From: Rugamonas violacea
GTDB lineage: Bacteria > Pseudomonadota > Gammaproteobacteria > Burkholderiales > Burkholderiaceae_D
DNA: 48,233 nt
Direction: 5' to 3'
NCBI RefSeq assembly: GCF_016461825.1
Contig: NZ_JAEMNU010000147.1
Location: forward strand, 1 to 48,233
In this document: positions 27,513-37,062 of the stretch, piece by piece
Layout: the number at the start of each line of letters is the position of its first letter
How positions within the stretch are numbered: the stretch's first letter is position 1
The notes under the pieces: model-generated
The model's input: the letters and a program-made list of their open reading frames with translations, nothing else
What the model was told of the DNA's origin: nothing
Database searches by the model: none
Position numbers and translations under genes: made by a program

Positions 27513-29174
27513 TCACTCCGCCACCAAGCGCTGCAACTCGTCGCAAGCCATCGCCGTGCTGAGGAACAGCCGGCCGTTCAGCCGCGCCAGCAGCTCGCTG
27601 TGGCGCAGCCGGTCCAGCACCGGCCCCTTCACCTCGGCCAGATGCAGGCCGATGCCGCGCCGCTTCAAATTCTCGTTCAGCTCGCCCAGCGCGAACAGCG
27701 CCGTGGTGTCGATCGAGCTGACCGCCGACATCACCAACACCAAATGGCGCGCGCCGGGATGGCCGCGCAACTCCTCCTCGACCCGCTCGCTGACCGCCTC
27801 GGCGTTGCCGAAGAACAGGTTGGCGTCGACCCGCAGCACCAGCAGCCCGGGCTGGGTCTCGGCCGGATAGCGCTCGATGTTGCGGAAGTGCTCGCTGCCG
27901 GCGATGCGGCCCAGCACCGCGATGTGCGGCCGGCTGGCGCGCCAGATCAAGGTGCCCATCGACAGCGCCACGCCGATCACCACGCCGGCCTCGACGCCCA
28001 GCGCCAGCACGCCGACGCCGCTGGCCAGCCAGGCGGCGGCGTCGCCGCGGTCGTAACGCCAGGCCAGGCGCAGGGTGTCGAATTCCAGCATGCCGAGCAC
28101 GGCGACGATGATGGTGGCCGCCAGCGTCGGCAGCGGCAACAGCGCCAGCCAGCCGGTCGGCGCCACCAGCGCGCCGGCCAGCAGCAGCGAGGTGAGCACG
28201 CTGGCCAGCGGCGTGTTGGCGCCGGCGGCGAAGTTGACGGCCGAGCGCGAGATGCTGCCGGTGACGGGGAAGCCGCCGCTCAGCGCGCTGGCGACGTTGG
28301 CCGCGCCCAGGCCGACCAGCTCGTGGTTGCTGAGCAGCTTTTCGTTGCGCTTGAGCGCCAGCGTCTGCGCCGCCGACATGCTCATCAGGAAAACGATGAA
28401 GCCGATCAGCAGGCCGGGCTGCAACAACGGCTTCCAGTGCGCCGACGAGATCGCCAGATTCAAGCCCGGCAGGCCGGCCGGCACGCCGCCGGTCAGGCGC
28501 ACGCCGCGCGCCGGCAGGTCGGACCAGGCCATCAGCGCGGTGGCGGCCAGCACCACCAGCATCGGCGCCAGCCGCGCGGCGATCTCGGCGGCCGTCGCCG
28601 GCATGCCGCAGCGGCGCAGCAGCGCCGCCATGTAACGCTTGGCCAGCACCAGCGCCAGCAGCGAGGCGCCGCCCAGCAGCGCGCTGGGCAGGTGGACTTG
28701 CGGATGCGGCCAAGCATGCAGCACGTCGGCGCCGAGCAGCGCGTGCAACTGGCCGAGGGCGATGACGATGGCCGAGCCGAAGGTGAAGCCGCTCATCACC
28801 GGACGCGAAAAGAAGTTGGCCAGGAAGCCCATGCGCAGCGCGCCGCACAGCAGCAGCACGGCGCCGGCCACCAGCGCCAGCTGGGCCGCCAGCACCGTGT
28901 ACAGGCCGGAGCCGGCCGCCGCCAGCGGCGCGATCACCGCCGCCGTCATCAAGGAGACGATGGCCATCGGCCCGACCGACTGCGTCATGCTGCTGCCGAA
29001 CAGCGCGTAGACCAGCGGCGGCAGGATGCTGGCGTAGATGCCGGCCACCGGCGGCAGGCCGGCGACGATGGCGTAGGCCATGCCCTGCGGGATCATCATC
29101 ATCGCCACCACCACGCCGGCGCTGATGTCGCCGGGCAGCTGGGCGCGCCGGTATTGCCTTAACCATTGCAACAT
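27513..29174 (-). CDS. SulP/SLC26 family anion transporter with STAS domain
   Basis: A protein of 553 aa. The membrane domain starts with the SulP signature region (LPGDISAGVVVAMMMIPQGMAYAIVAGLPPVAGIYAS) and has about 12-14 helices to residue ~420. A cytoplasmic STAS domain follows (about 435-545), with the conserved MSAVSSIDTTAL loop. SulP proteins carry sulfate, bicarbonate or dicarboxylates; the substrate cannot be told from the sequence. Palindromic repeats lie on both sides of the gene (27438-27464 and 29352-29378). Confidence 0.94.
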   Translation of the reverse strand: MLQWLRQYRRAQLPGDISAGVVVAMMMIPQGMAYAIVAGLPPVAGIYASILPPLVYALFGSSMTQSVGPMAIVSLMTAAVIAPLAAAGSGLYTVLAAQLALVAGAVLLLCGALRMGFLANFFSRPVMSGFTFGSAIVIALGQLHALLGADVLHAWPHPQVHLPSALLGGASLLALVLAKRYMAALLRRCGMPATAAEIAARLAPMLVVLAATALMAWSDLPARGVRLTGGVPAGLPGLNLAISSAHWKPLLQPGLLIGFIVFLMSMSAAQTLALKRNEKLLSNHELVGLGAANVASALSGGFPVTGSISRSAVNFAAGANTPLASVLTSLLLAGALVAPTGWLALLPLPTLAATIIVAVLGMLEFDTLRLAWRYDRGDAAAWLASGVGVLALGVEAGVVIGVALSMGTLIWRASRPHIAVLGRIAGSEHFRNIERYPAETQPGLLVLRVDANLFFGNAEAVSERVEEELRGHPGARHLVLVMSAVSSIDTTALFALGELNENLKRRGIGLHLAEVKGPVLDRLRHSELLARLNGRLFLSTAMACDELQRLVAE

Positions 29175-29351
29175 TTTGAATCCATGACGCTAAAAATACC
29201 GCCAGCCTACGCCATCGGAGCGAACTGGTCTAGACATGACGATGTTGCGCCGCGGGGCGGTCCCGGGCAAGGCCCAAGTCGATGTGGGGGGCGCGCTGGC
29301 TTGGAGCGCGATGCCTCGCGTGGCGGCGTGCTAAACCCCGAGGCGACACCT

Positions 29352-29378
29352 GGGGTCAGACCCGGCGGGTCTGACCCC
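29352..29378. repeat. Dispersed palindromic repeat, copy 3
   Basis: Same 12-bp arms with a GGC loop. It lies in the 273-bp gap between the GGDEF gene and the start of the SulP gene. Apart from this repeat the gap shows no gene. Confidence 0.9.
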
Positions 29379-29447
29379 GGCTCTTTGCCGCTGGGCTTGG
29401 CCAGCGTCACCGGCGCCTTGACGACACCAACCGACGCCGGTGCGCCG

Positions 29448-30926
29448 CTAGGGCATCGCCAGCTCGACGCAGTTGCGGCCGGAGCGCTTGGCGCGGTGCA
29501 GCGCGGCGTCGAGCCGCTCCAGCACGGCGCTGACGCCCTCCTCCGGCGCCACCTGCGCCACCGCCAGGCTGATGGTGACGGTGTCGCAGCCGGGCAGCTC
29601 GGTGTCGGCGATGGTGGCGCGCAGCTTCTCGGCCAGCTTCAGCGCGTCGACCGCGCTGGTGTGGGTGGCGACGATCATGAACTCCTCGCCGCGCATGCGC
29701 GCCAGGGTGTCCGAGGTGCGCAGCCGGGCCGAGACGGTGCCGGCCACCACGCGCAGCGCCTGGTCGCCGATCGGATAACCGTACAGGTCGTTGACGGAGC
29801 GGAAGTTGTCGATGTCGAAGGAGATCGCCGCCAGCGACAGGCCGTAGCGGCGGGCGCGGCGGATCTCGCCGTCGAGGATCTCCTCGCCCTTGCGCCGGTT
29901 GGCCGCGCCGGTCAGCGCGTCGACCGTGCTCATCTGCGTCAACTTGCCGGCCAGCGCGTCGTTCTGATGCTTCAGCTCGCTCATGCCCAGCGCGAAGCTG
30001 ACGAACTGCGCCAGGCTGGCGAAGCAGGCGAACTGCTCGCGCGAAAACTGCAGGTGGCGGTCGAACATGAAGCTGATGGCGCCCAGCACCGGGCCGCCGG
30101 GCTCGTTGCGCAGCGGCAACGCCAACACCATCTGCACATCGCGGTCGTGCAGGCTGAGCGCCAGTTCCGGGTCGCCGGCCTTCTCCGGCGCGTCCAGCAG
30201 CACCATCTCGCCCGTCGCCACGGCCAGCAGCGGCGGGAAGATCTCGCGCAGCGGCGACTGCAGCAGGCGGTCGCGCCGCTCCATCAGGCGGCCGATGTCG
30301 AGGTGGTTGCGCGACTCCTGCGCCATCAGTTGCAGGTCGCCGCGCTCCTTCATGTGCAGCAGCGCCGTGTGGCGCACCCCGGGGAAGCTGCACAGCGCCA
30401 GGCAGACCTGCGAGGCCATGACGCCGATCTCGTCGACGCTGCCCAGCGCGCGTTGCAGGCTGCGCTGGATGGTCAACAGGTCGCGCAGCTCCTTCTCCTT
30501 GTCGAGCAGCACCTGCTGGGCCGAGGCGACGACGTCGAGCGGCGCCGCCAGCGCCTGGCGCACCGCCTGCTGCGTCTCGGCGGCCAGCACCGGCGTGATG
30601 CGGTACTGCAGCGGACCGCAGGCCATCAGCTCTGGCAGCCAGGAGCTGCTCACGTAGGGGCACAGCACCAGGGTCGGCGCGCCGTTGCGGCCACGGATCA
30701 GCGTGCCCACGGCGGCCAGCTCGAGCGGCCCCTCGAAGCCGCTCAGATCGACCACCATCAGGTCGATCTTCTGCCGCCCCAGGGCGGCCACGGCCGTGTC
30801 GACGGTGTCGGCCAGCAGCAGGCGCGAGAACATCTCGCCGCAGTCCGACTGGAACGCCGTGCGGCGCTCGCCGGCCAGGTTGAGGAACAAGCCAACGTAG
30901 TCGCGTCGGCTATCGGGATCGACCAT
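29448..30926 (-). CDS. GAF-GGDEF diguanylate cyclase-like protein with a variant active site
   Basis: A protein of 492 aa. The N-terminal ~130 residues resemble a receiver-like fold without a clear phosphoacceptor. A coiled coil and a GAF domain (about 165-315) follow, then GGDEF (about 330-490). The active-site motif reads RMRGEEF, so the first Gly of GGEEF is Arg. The inhibitory RxxD (RTSD) is in place five residues upstream. Variants at that first position are active in some cyclases and inactive in others, so activity is uncertain. It could act as a c-di-GMP-binding protein through the I-site. No membrane segment is seen. Confidence 0.88.
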   Translation of the reverse strand: MVDPDSRRDYVGLFLNLAGERRTAFQSDCGEMFSRLLLADTVDTAVAALGRQKIDLMVVDLSGFEGPLELAAVGTLIRGRNGAPTLVLCPYVSSSWLPELMACGPLQYRITPVLAAETQQAVRQALAAPLDVVASAQQVLLDKEKELRDLLTIQRSLQRALGSVDEIGVMASQVCLALCSFPGVRHTALLHMKERGDLQLMAQESRNHLDIGRLMERRDRLLQSPLREIFPPLLAVATGEMVLLDAPEKAGDPELALSLHDRDVQMVLALPLRNEPGGPVLGAISFMFDRHLQFSREQFACFASLAQFVSFALGMSELKHQNDALAGKLTQMSTVDALTGAANRRKGEEILDGEIRRARRYGLSLAAISFDIDNFRSVNDLYGYPIGDQALRVVAGTVSARLRTSDTLARMRGEEFMIVATHTSAVDALKLAEKLRATIADTELPGCDTVTISLAVAQVAPEEGVSAVLERLDAALHRAKRSGRNCVELAMP

Positions 30927-31115
30927 GTCTCATCTCCGGCAATTAGCATTTTTGTTAGCATAGCATTGCCGCTAGTGTGCCATAAAGTTCATAGCTGGCA
31001 ATTATTTTTGTGTTGCCCGCCGCCCCCTTGCGTGCCTGCGCTTTGTGTGCGTGCGCGCACCGTCACGCCACAGCGCCAAGCCGATACTTTCGCTCTTCTG
31101 GACCAGGAGACTGTG

Positions 31116-32093
31116 ATGGCGAATTCGACACAACAAGCGAACGAGACGGCGGGCAACCTGCAGCGCGCCGTCCAGCGGGAGCAGGACCAGCGCGACCAAC
31201 AGAAACAACATGCGCGGCCAGGCGGCCAGGACGAACCGGACGGCGCACCCGGCGCCGGCCAGACCGCCCAGCACCTCGACAAGCCCGGCCTGGAGGCGGA
31301 CCTGCGGCAGCGGCCACAATTTCTCGCGCTGAACTACCACGGCAGCGGCAAACTGCTGGGCAAGACCGCCCTGATCACCGGCGGCGACTCGGGCATCGGC
31401 CGCGCCGTCGCCGTGCTGTACGCCCGCGAGGGCGCCGACGTCGCCATCGTCTACCTCAACGAGCACGAGGACGCCGAGGAGACCAAACGCTACGTCGAGG
31501 CCGAGGGCCAGAGCTGCCTGCTGCTGCCCGGCGACGTCTGCGACCCGGCGTTCTGCCGCCAGGCGGTCGAGCAGACGGTGGCCAGCTTCGGCCGGCTCGA
31601 CATCCTGGTCAACAACGCCGCCTTCCAGGAGCACGCCGACTCGATCGCCGAGCTGTCCGAGGAGCGCTTCGACCTGACCATGAAAACCAATGTCTACGGC
31701 TACTTCCACATGGCCAAGGCCGCCCTGCCGCATATGCAGCGCGGCGCCGCCATCATCAACACCGGCTCGGTCACCGGGCTGCGCGGCTCGCGCCACCTGC
31801 TCGACTACGCCACCACCAAGGGCGCCATCCACGCGCTGACCATGTCGCTGGCCGCCAACCTGCTCGACCAGGGCATCCGCGTCAACGCCATCGCGCCCGG
31901 CCCCGTGTGGACCCCGCTCAACCCGGCCGACCAGTCGGCCGAGCAGCTCGCCCACTTCGGCCAGGACACCGACATGGGCCGGCCGGCCCAGCCGGAGGAG
32001 CTGTCGCCGGCCTACGTCTTCCTCGCCTCGGCGGTGTGCTCCGGCTACATCACCGGCGTGGTGCTGCCGATCACCGGCAGCGTCGGCGACTAG
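31116..32093 (+). CDS. SDR family oxidoreductase with a hydrophilic N-terminal extension
   Basis: A protein of 325 aa. The first ~75 residues are rich in Gln, Asp and Arg (QREQDQRDQQKQ), as in the YghA/YdaD-type general-stress SDRs. The Rossmann domain follows with TGGDSGIGR, the NNAA motif and the catalytic Tyr/Lys as YATTK. The family is NAD(P)-dependent with an uncertain substrate. AGGAGA precedes the ATG at 31116; the long frame upstream is antisense to the GGDEF gene and is not coding. It ends 14 bp before ku and probably shares its transcript. Confidence 0.92.
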   Translation: MANSTQQANETAGNLQRAVQREQDQRDQQKQHARPGGQDEPDGAPGAGQTAQHLDKPGLEADLRQRPQFLALNYHGSGKLLGKTALITGGDSGIGRAVAVLYAREGADVAIVYLNEHEDAEETKRYVEAEGQSCLLLPGDVCDPAFCRQAVEQTVASFGRLDILVNNAAFQEHADSIAELSEERFDLTMKTNVYGYFHMAKAALPHMQRGAAIINTGSVTGLRGSRHLLDYATTKGAIHALTMSLAANLLDQGIRVNAIAPGPVWTPLNPADQSAEQLAHFGQDTDMGRPAQPEELSPAYVFLASAVCSGYITGVVLPITGSVGD

Positions 32094-32107
32094 GCCGGGG
32101 CCGCAGC

Positions 32108-33112
32108 ATGGCGCGGGCCTTGTGGAAGGGGGCGATCAGCTTCGGCCTGGTGTACATCCCGGTCGAGCTGCACGCCGCCGTGCAGGAACACGAGCTGGAC
32201 CTGACCATGCTCGACCGGCGCGACTTCTCGCCGGTCGGCTACAAGCGCTACAACAAGGGCAGCGGCGCCGACGTCAGCTGGGACAACATCGTCAAGGGCT
32301 ACGAGTACCAGGACGGCGACTACGTCGTGCTGAGCGACGAGGATCTGCGCCGGGCCAACGTCAAGGCCACCCAGACCATCGACATCCTGGCCTTCGTCGA
32401 CGCCGCCGAGGTGGCGCTGACCTACTACGTCCAGCCCTACTACCTGGCGCCGGCGCGCGGCGGCGAGAAGGTCTACGCGCTGCTGCGCGAGGCGCTGCGG
32501 CGGACCGGCAAGCTGGCCGTCGCCACGGTGGTCATCCGCAGCAAGCAGCACCTGTGCGCGCTGCTGTGCCAGGACGACGGCCTGGTGCTCAACACGCTGC
32601 GCTACGCCAACGAGATCCGCCCGGGCGACGAGCTGAAGCTGCCGCCGGCCAGCCTGAAGGCGGCCGGCATCAGCGACAAGGAGCTGAAGATGGCGCTGTC
32701 GCTGGTCGAGGGCATGAGCGAACCATGGCGGCCGGAGCAGTATCACGACAGCTACCGCGATGACGTCATGGCGCTGGTCGACAAGAAGATCAAGGCCGGC
32801 CAGACCAAGACCATCACCAGCGCCGAGCCGGAGCGCAAGGCCGCCAGCGGCGGCAACGTGGTCGACCTGGTGGCGCTGCTGCAGAAAAGCCTGGGCGGCA
32901 AGCCGGCCAAGGGGCGCCCGGCGGCCAAGGCCGACGCCCCGGCGAAGGCCGCCAAGGCGAGCGGCGACGACGCGGCGAGCGGCGCCAAGAAGCCGGCCAA
33001 GCCGCGCGCCCGCCGCGCCGGCGGCGGCGGCAGCGCCCGCGACAGCAACAGCGACGCCGATTCCGACAGCCACAGCGCCCGCCGCCAAGCCAGCCGCAGC
33101 AAATCCGCCTGA
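32108..33112 (+). CDS. ku: Non-homologous end-joining protein Ku
   Basis: A protein of 334 aa. The start MARALWKGAISFGLVYIPVELH is typical of bacterial Ku. The Ku core runs to about residue 255 (KGYEYQDGDYVVLSDEDL, the RTGKLAVATVVIRSKQHLCAL strand and the DDVMALVDKKIKAG end). A long Lys/Ala-rich and then Ser/Asp/Arg-rich low-complexity tail follows, a variable DNA-binding extension found in many bacterial Ku proteins. Ku binds double-strand ends as a dimer and recruits LigD, encoded convergently just downstream. Confidence 0.97.
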   Translation: MARALWKGAISFGLVYIPVELHAAVQEHELDLTMLDRRDFSPVGYKRYNKGSGADVSWDNIVKGYEYQDGDYVVLSDEDLRRANVKATQTIDILAFVDAAEVALTYYVQPYYLAPARGGEKVYALLREALRRTGKLAVATVVIRSKQHLCALLCQDDGLVLNTLRYANEIRPGDELKLPPASLKAAGISDKELKMALSLVEGMSEPWRPEQYHDSYRDDVMALVDKKIKAGQTKTITSAEPERKAASGGNVVDLVALLQKSLGGKPAKGRPAAKADAPAKAAKASGDDAASGAKKPAKPRARRAGGGGSARDSNSDADSDSHSARRQASRSKSA

Positions 33113-33216
33113 TCGCGCCGATGCGGCGGCGCCCGGCGCCCGACGCGGGAATATGCGGCAGACGCCAAGCGCCAAGCCCTCACTACGTCGAGTCCAGCGA
33201 TCGCACCCAGCGCACC

Positions 33217-33300
33217 ACCTCGCTTTTTACCTCGCTTTTTACCTCGCTTTCTACCCGGTTTTATACCCGGCTTGCTACTCGGCTTGCTACTCGGCGTCCT
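33217..33300. repeat. 12-bp tandem repeat (seven units) across the 3' end of ligD
   Basis: Seven adjacent 12-bp units: ACCTCGCTTTTT twice, ACCTCGCTTTCT, ACCCGGTTTTAT, ACCCGGCTTGCT, ACTCGGCTTGCT and ACTCGGCGTCCT. The last units include the final codons and stop of ligD (33287). Because the unit is four codons long, the ligD frame meets TAG, TAG, TAT, TAG, TAA, TAA at the same place in successive units. The remaining ku-ligD gap (33113-33216) shows no gene. Confidence 0.9.
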
Positions 33301-35887
33301 GCCCGGCCGGCGGCGTAAAACCGAGCCGCCGCATCGCCTGGGCCAGCCCGCGTGCGCCCTTGGCATAGCCGTCCCAGGGCGCGTTGCCGACGTCGAGCCG
33401 CTGATGGACCGTGGCCACCGTCCAGTGATCGCCGCCGTCGACCCGCGCCAGCTCGTCCCAGTCCAGCGGCACCGAGATCGGCAAGCCCGGCCGCGCCCGC
33501 GCCGACCAGGCGCACACCGTGGTCGAGCCGCGCCCGTTGCGCAAATAATCGATATAGATCTTGCCGACCCGGTTGGACGGCCCGCTCTTGAGCACGAAGC
33601 GCTGCGGTATCGTCGCCGCCATGTGCGCCACCACGGCCTGTGAGAACGCCTTCACCGTATCCCAGTCGTAGTGCGGGCGGATTGGCAGCACCAGATGCAG
33701 GCCCTTGCCGCCGCTGGTTTTGAGCCAGGGTTCCAGCCCCAGCTCCTGCAAGAAGGCCCGCGTCAACAGCGCCGCCTCGCGCACCTGCGGCCACGTCACG
33801 CCCTTGCCGGGATCGAGGTCGAAGACGATGCGGTTGGGCTTGTCGTAGGACGTGGCGTAGGCGTTCTGGGTGTGGAACTCGACCGCGTTCCACTGCGCCG
33901 CCGCCAGCAGGCCGGCGACATCGGCCACCGCCAGCATCGGCGGATGCTCGGGATCGAGCCGCCGGTCGAGCTGGCGCACGCCGACCAGTCGCTGGTTGTC
34001 GGCGTGCTTTTGGAAGAACAGCTCGCCGCCGACGCCGGACGGCGCCCGCACCAGCGACAGCGGCCGTCCCTTCAAATGCGCCAGCATCAACTCGCCGACC
34101 AACGCGTAGTAGCGCACCAGGCCGATCTTGCTGGTGCCGCTGGCCTGGTCGATCACGCGTTCCGGATTGCTCACCTTCAGAGTGGCCGGTAGTTTTCCCG
34201 CCGCCACCGGCATGCTGGATGTGCGCTGCATAACGTCCTCCTTGCTGTCTTTGTGTGGTCGCTTGTCGTCGGCCAGCCGCGCCGGCACTTCGCGCACCAC
34301 CCCGGCGGCCGGCAGGTCGGCGCGCAGCCCCTGGAACACGGCGTGGCGCAGCGCGCCGGCGCTGGTCCAGGCAGCAAAACTGACCTCGGCCACCAGTTCC
34401 GGCCGGACCCAGTGCGCGCGCCGCTCGATCTGCTGGCCGGGAGCGAAGGGACAGTCGGCCGCCGCCAGCGCCAGCAAGCGCCGCTTCACACTGTCGAGCA
34501 GCTCGGCGTCGAAACCGCTGCCGACCTTGCCGACATACCGCAAGCGCCCGTCGCCGTCGTAGGCGCCCAGCAGCAGCGCGCCGAAGCCGCTGCGCGAACC
34601 CTGCGGATCGGTGTAGCCGCCGACCACGAACTCCTGCCGCCGGCCGCATTTGAGCTTGATCCAGTCGCGCGTGCGGCCCGACACATAGGCCGCGTCGCGG
34701 CGCTTGCCGATGATGCCTTCCAGACCCATGCGGCAGGCGGCCGCCATCATTTCGCCCGGCGCCGCGTCGAACTCTTCGCTGAAGCGCACGCGCGCAGCCG
34801 GGCCATGCGCCAGGACCTCGCGCAGCATGCGGCGACGCTGCCACAGCGGCAGTTGGCGCAGATCGGCACCGTCGAAATAGGGCATGTCGAAAACGAAGTA
34901 AACGATATCGCCGGTTTCATCACCATCGCCGTCGCCGTCGCCGGCCGGCGCCTCGAAGGCCCGTTGCAGCAGGCCGAAATCGGGCCGGCCCTCGGCGTTG
35001 TGGACGACGATCTCGCCGTCGTACCAGCCCGGCGGCAGGCGCATGGCAGCCAAGGCGGCGCGCAGCGTCTCCAGCCGGCCGGTCCAATCGTTGCCGTTGC
35101 GGGTGAACAGGCGGATGTCGCCGCCGTCGACGCGCGCCAGCAGACGGTAGCCGTCGAACTTGATCTCGAACAGCCAGTCCTGCGCTGTGGCCGGCGGCTG
35201 CTCGACCAGCGTCGCCAGTTGCGGTGACAGCGTGGCCGGCAAGGCGGCGCGCACGGCGGTGCGGGCGCCATCGTCGGCGCGCGCGACGGCCAGCGTGGCG
35301 GTGGCGGGGCCACCCGCCGCCTTGCCGCCGGCCGGCGCCGCACATTCCGGCGCGGCCAGGCCGCTGACGCTGTCCGGCATCTCGTCGACCACGCTGAACT
35401 CGCTGGCCGGCCGCGCCAGCGCATCTTTTTCCTTGATCAGCAGCCAGGCCTTGCCGTCCTTCATCCGCACCAGCACCCAGCGGCCGCGCAGTTTGTGGCC
35501 GTACAGCTCGAACTTCAATTCGCCGTCGGCGTAGTCGCGGCTTGGCTCGCCCAGCGGCCGCCAGTAGCCCTTGTCCCAGATGATGACCTTGCCGGCGCCG
35601 TACTGCCCGGCCGGAATCTGCCCCTCGAAGCGGTTGTAGGCGATCGGATGGTCCTCGACCTGCACCGCCATGCGCTTATCGCGCGGGTCGAAGCTGGGTC
35701 CCTTGGGCACGGCCCAGCTCTTCATCGCGCCGTCCAGCTCCAGCCGCAGGTCGTAGTGCAGCCGGCCGGCCCAGTGTTTTTGGATGACGAAGGCGCGCAC
35801 GGCGCCGCCCTCCTCGCCGCCTTCGGCCGGCTCGGGAGTGACCGAAAAGTCGCGCTTGGCGCGGTAGCTTGTCAAGGTGTCCGTCAT
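33287..35887 (-). CDS. ligD: Multifunctional DNA ligase D (phosphoesterase-ligase-polymerase)
   Basis: A protein of 866 aa with domains in the Pseudomonas order. First the 3'-phosphoesterase domain (about 30-190; HWAGRLHYDLRLELDG, DHPIAYNRFEG, GQYGAGKVIIWD). Next the ATP-dependent ligase (about 215-530) with the nucleotidyl lysine in EIKFDGYR, MGLEGIIGKR and WIKLKCGRRQEFVVGGY. Last the primase-polymerase domain (about 575-855) with the metal-binding DLDPG, SGGKGLHLVLPI and SGPSNRVGKIYIDYLRN. It processes, fills and seals ends held by Ku. It is complete and convergent with ku. Its stop falls inside a 12-bp tandem repeat. Confidence 0.97.
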   Translation of the reverse strand: MTDTLTSYRAKRDFSVTPEPAEGGEEGGAVRAFVIQKHWAGRLHYDLRLELDGAMKSWAVPKGPSFDPRDKRMAVQVEDHPIAYNRFEGQIPAGQYGAGKVIIWDKGYWRPLGEPSRDYADGELKFELYGHKLRGRWVLVRMKDGKAWLLIKEKDALARPASEFSVVDEMPDSVSGLAAPECAAPAGGKAAGGPATATLAVARADDGARTAVRAALPATLSPQLATLVEQPPATAQDWLFEIKFDGYRLLARVDGGDIRLFTRNGNDWTGRLETLRAALAAMRLPPGWYDGEIVVHNAEGRPDFGLLQRAFEAPAGDGDGDGDETGDIVYFVFDMPYFDGADLRQLPLWQRRRMLREVLAHGPAARVRFSEEFDAAPGEMMAAACRMGLEGIIGKRRDAAYVSGRTRDWIKLKCGRRQEFVVGGYTDPQGSRSGFGALLLGAYDGDGRLRYVGKVGSGFDAELLDSVKRRLLALAAADCPFAPGQQIERRAHWVRPELVAEVSFAAWTSAGALRHAVFQGLRADLPAAGVVREVPARLADDKRPHKDSKEDVMQRTSSMPVAAGKLPATLKVSNPERVIDQASGTSKIGLVRYYALVGELMLAHLKGRPLSLVRAPSGVGGELFFQKHADNQRLVGVRQLDRRLDPEHPPMLAVADVAGLLAAAQWNAVEFHTQNAYATSYDKPNRIVFDLDPGKGVTWPQVREAALLTRAFLQELGLEPWLKTSGGKGLHLVLPIRPHYDWDTVKAFSQAVVAHMAATIPQRFVLKSGPSNRVGKIYIDYLRNGRGSTTVCAWSARARPGLPISVPLDWDELARVDGGDHWTVATVHQRLDVGNAPWDGYAKGARGLAQAMRRLGFTPPAGQDAE

Positions 35888-35963
35888 GCCGCCATTCTAG
35901 CCAACGGCGACAGGCCGGACGGTACGCCAACTCACAGTGGCGCCGCTGTGCCCAGCGCCGCGC

Positions 35964-36878
35964 TCAGGCCGGCACCTTCGCGCCACGCCGGCTGACGCCG
36001 AGCAGCGCGATTGCGCCTGCCGCCAGCAACAGCACGGAGCTCGGTTCCGGCACCGCCTGCAAGATCGGCAGCCCATTCGGACCGAGCACCGGCGTCACCA
36101 ACGTTGTGCCGTCGCTATTGAGATCGAACACCGCAGAGCCGACCACGATGGTCGGCCGCCCCTGCCCGCCCACCGAACCGGACCAGAATGCCGGGGCAGG
36201 ATCATACAGTCCGTCCGGCGCCGGCGGCGCCAACGACGAGCCGACGCCGCTGGTGTCGACGCTGAGGTCGAATTCAATGATCAGGTGGGAGTCGGCGTAG
36301 TTCGGGCTGGCGCCGAAGCTGGCGCCGGCGTGGAACTTGGCCAGCGCCAGGTCGGCCGCATCGAGCGGATGCCAGATCGGCGAACTAAGATCGAAACCGC
36401 CCGCCGCATCGACCGGCGACATCACGCCATTGCTCTTTTCAAACGCCTTGATGTCGTTGGCGGTGTTGCCGGTGATATGCACGACGTAATCGGTTTTGCC
36501 GTTCTGGAAAAACACGTCCGTGAACAGCCCGGGCGACCCGCTCGCCGCGCCCGACTTGAAGCTGCCCAGGTCGTACATCAGGTTGAGGGTCTTGCCCAAG
36601 GTTGTGGCGGGCACGCCGTTGCTCGACTGCTCCACATAGAAGCGGGTGCCGTTCGGCGCGCCGACGTTGAAGCTGGCGCCGTTGACGGTGGGCCGGGCCG
36701 GCGTGCCGTCGCTCGGCGAGAGCGTCCACTCCTCCGCGCCGAACAGGCCGTTGCTCAAATGCACGGGTTGCGCCGACGCCGCGCCGGCAAAGCCAAAGCC
36801 GGCGAACGCCAGCAGGAAGGCGGCACAGGCCGTCGTGCCCTGCCGTTTGGCAAACACATCTGTTTTGGAATTTTTCAT
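35964..36878 (-). CDS. PEP-CTERM sorting domain protein
   Basis: A protein of 304 aa. Signal peptide (TACAAFLLAFAGFGFAGAASA), a beta-rich body of no recognised family, and a C-terminal AVPEPSSVLLLAAGAIALLGVSRRG with the PEP motif, helix and basic end. It is predicted to be sorted by exosortase. AGGAGA supports the ATG at 36878; the longer frame to 37145 is not needed. It lies alone downstream of the efflux operon's terminator. Confidence 0.88.
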   Translation of the reverse strand: MKNSKTDVFAKRQGTTACAAFLLAFAGFGFAGAASAQPVHLSNGLFGAEEWTLSPSDGTPARPTVNGASFNVGAPNGTRFYVEQSSNGVPATTLGKTLNLMYDLGSFKSGAASGSPGLFTDVFFQNGKTDYVVHITGNTANDIKAFEKSNGVMSPVDAAGGFDLSSPIWHPLDAADLALAKFHAGASFGASPNYADSHLIIEFDLSVDTSGVGSSLAPPAPDGLYDPAPAFWSGSVGGQGRPTIVVGSAVFDLNSDGTTLVTPVLGPNGLPILQAVPEPSSVLLLAAGAIALLGVSRRGAKVPA

Positions 36879-37062
36879 GACTGTCTCCTGGTTGTGGGTA
36901 CTGCCCAGCAGACGAAGCAATTTCGGGTCCAACAGTCGTGGCCACTGCAACGGCGGGCCGCCGACAGCCACATCACGGCCGCCACCGCCGCCACAGCGCA
37001 AAACTGTAAGCAAGGCCGACAGCCGTTGAAGCCCGCGCCCAGCCGCCGCCACATCGGACGAA

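Noticed and set aside
29166..31115. N-terminal extension of the SDR frame far upstream of 31116
   Set aside because: The extension is antisense to the GGDEF gene and has no family similarity; a strong ribosome site and the family start support the ATG at 31116.
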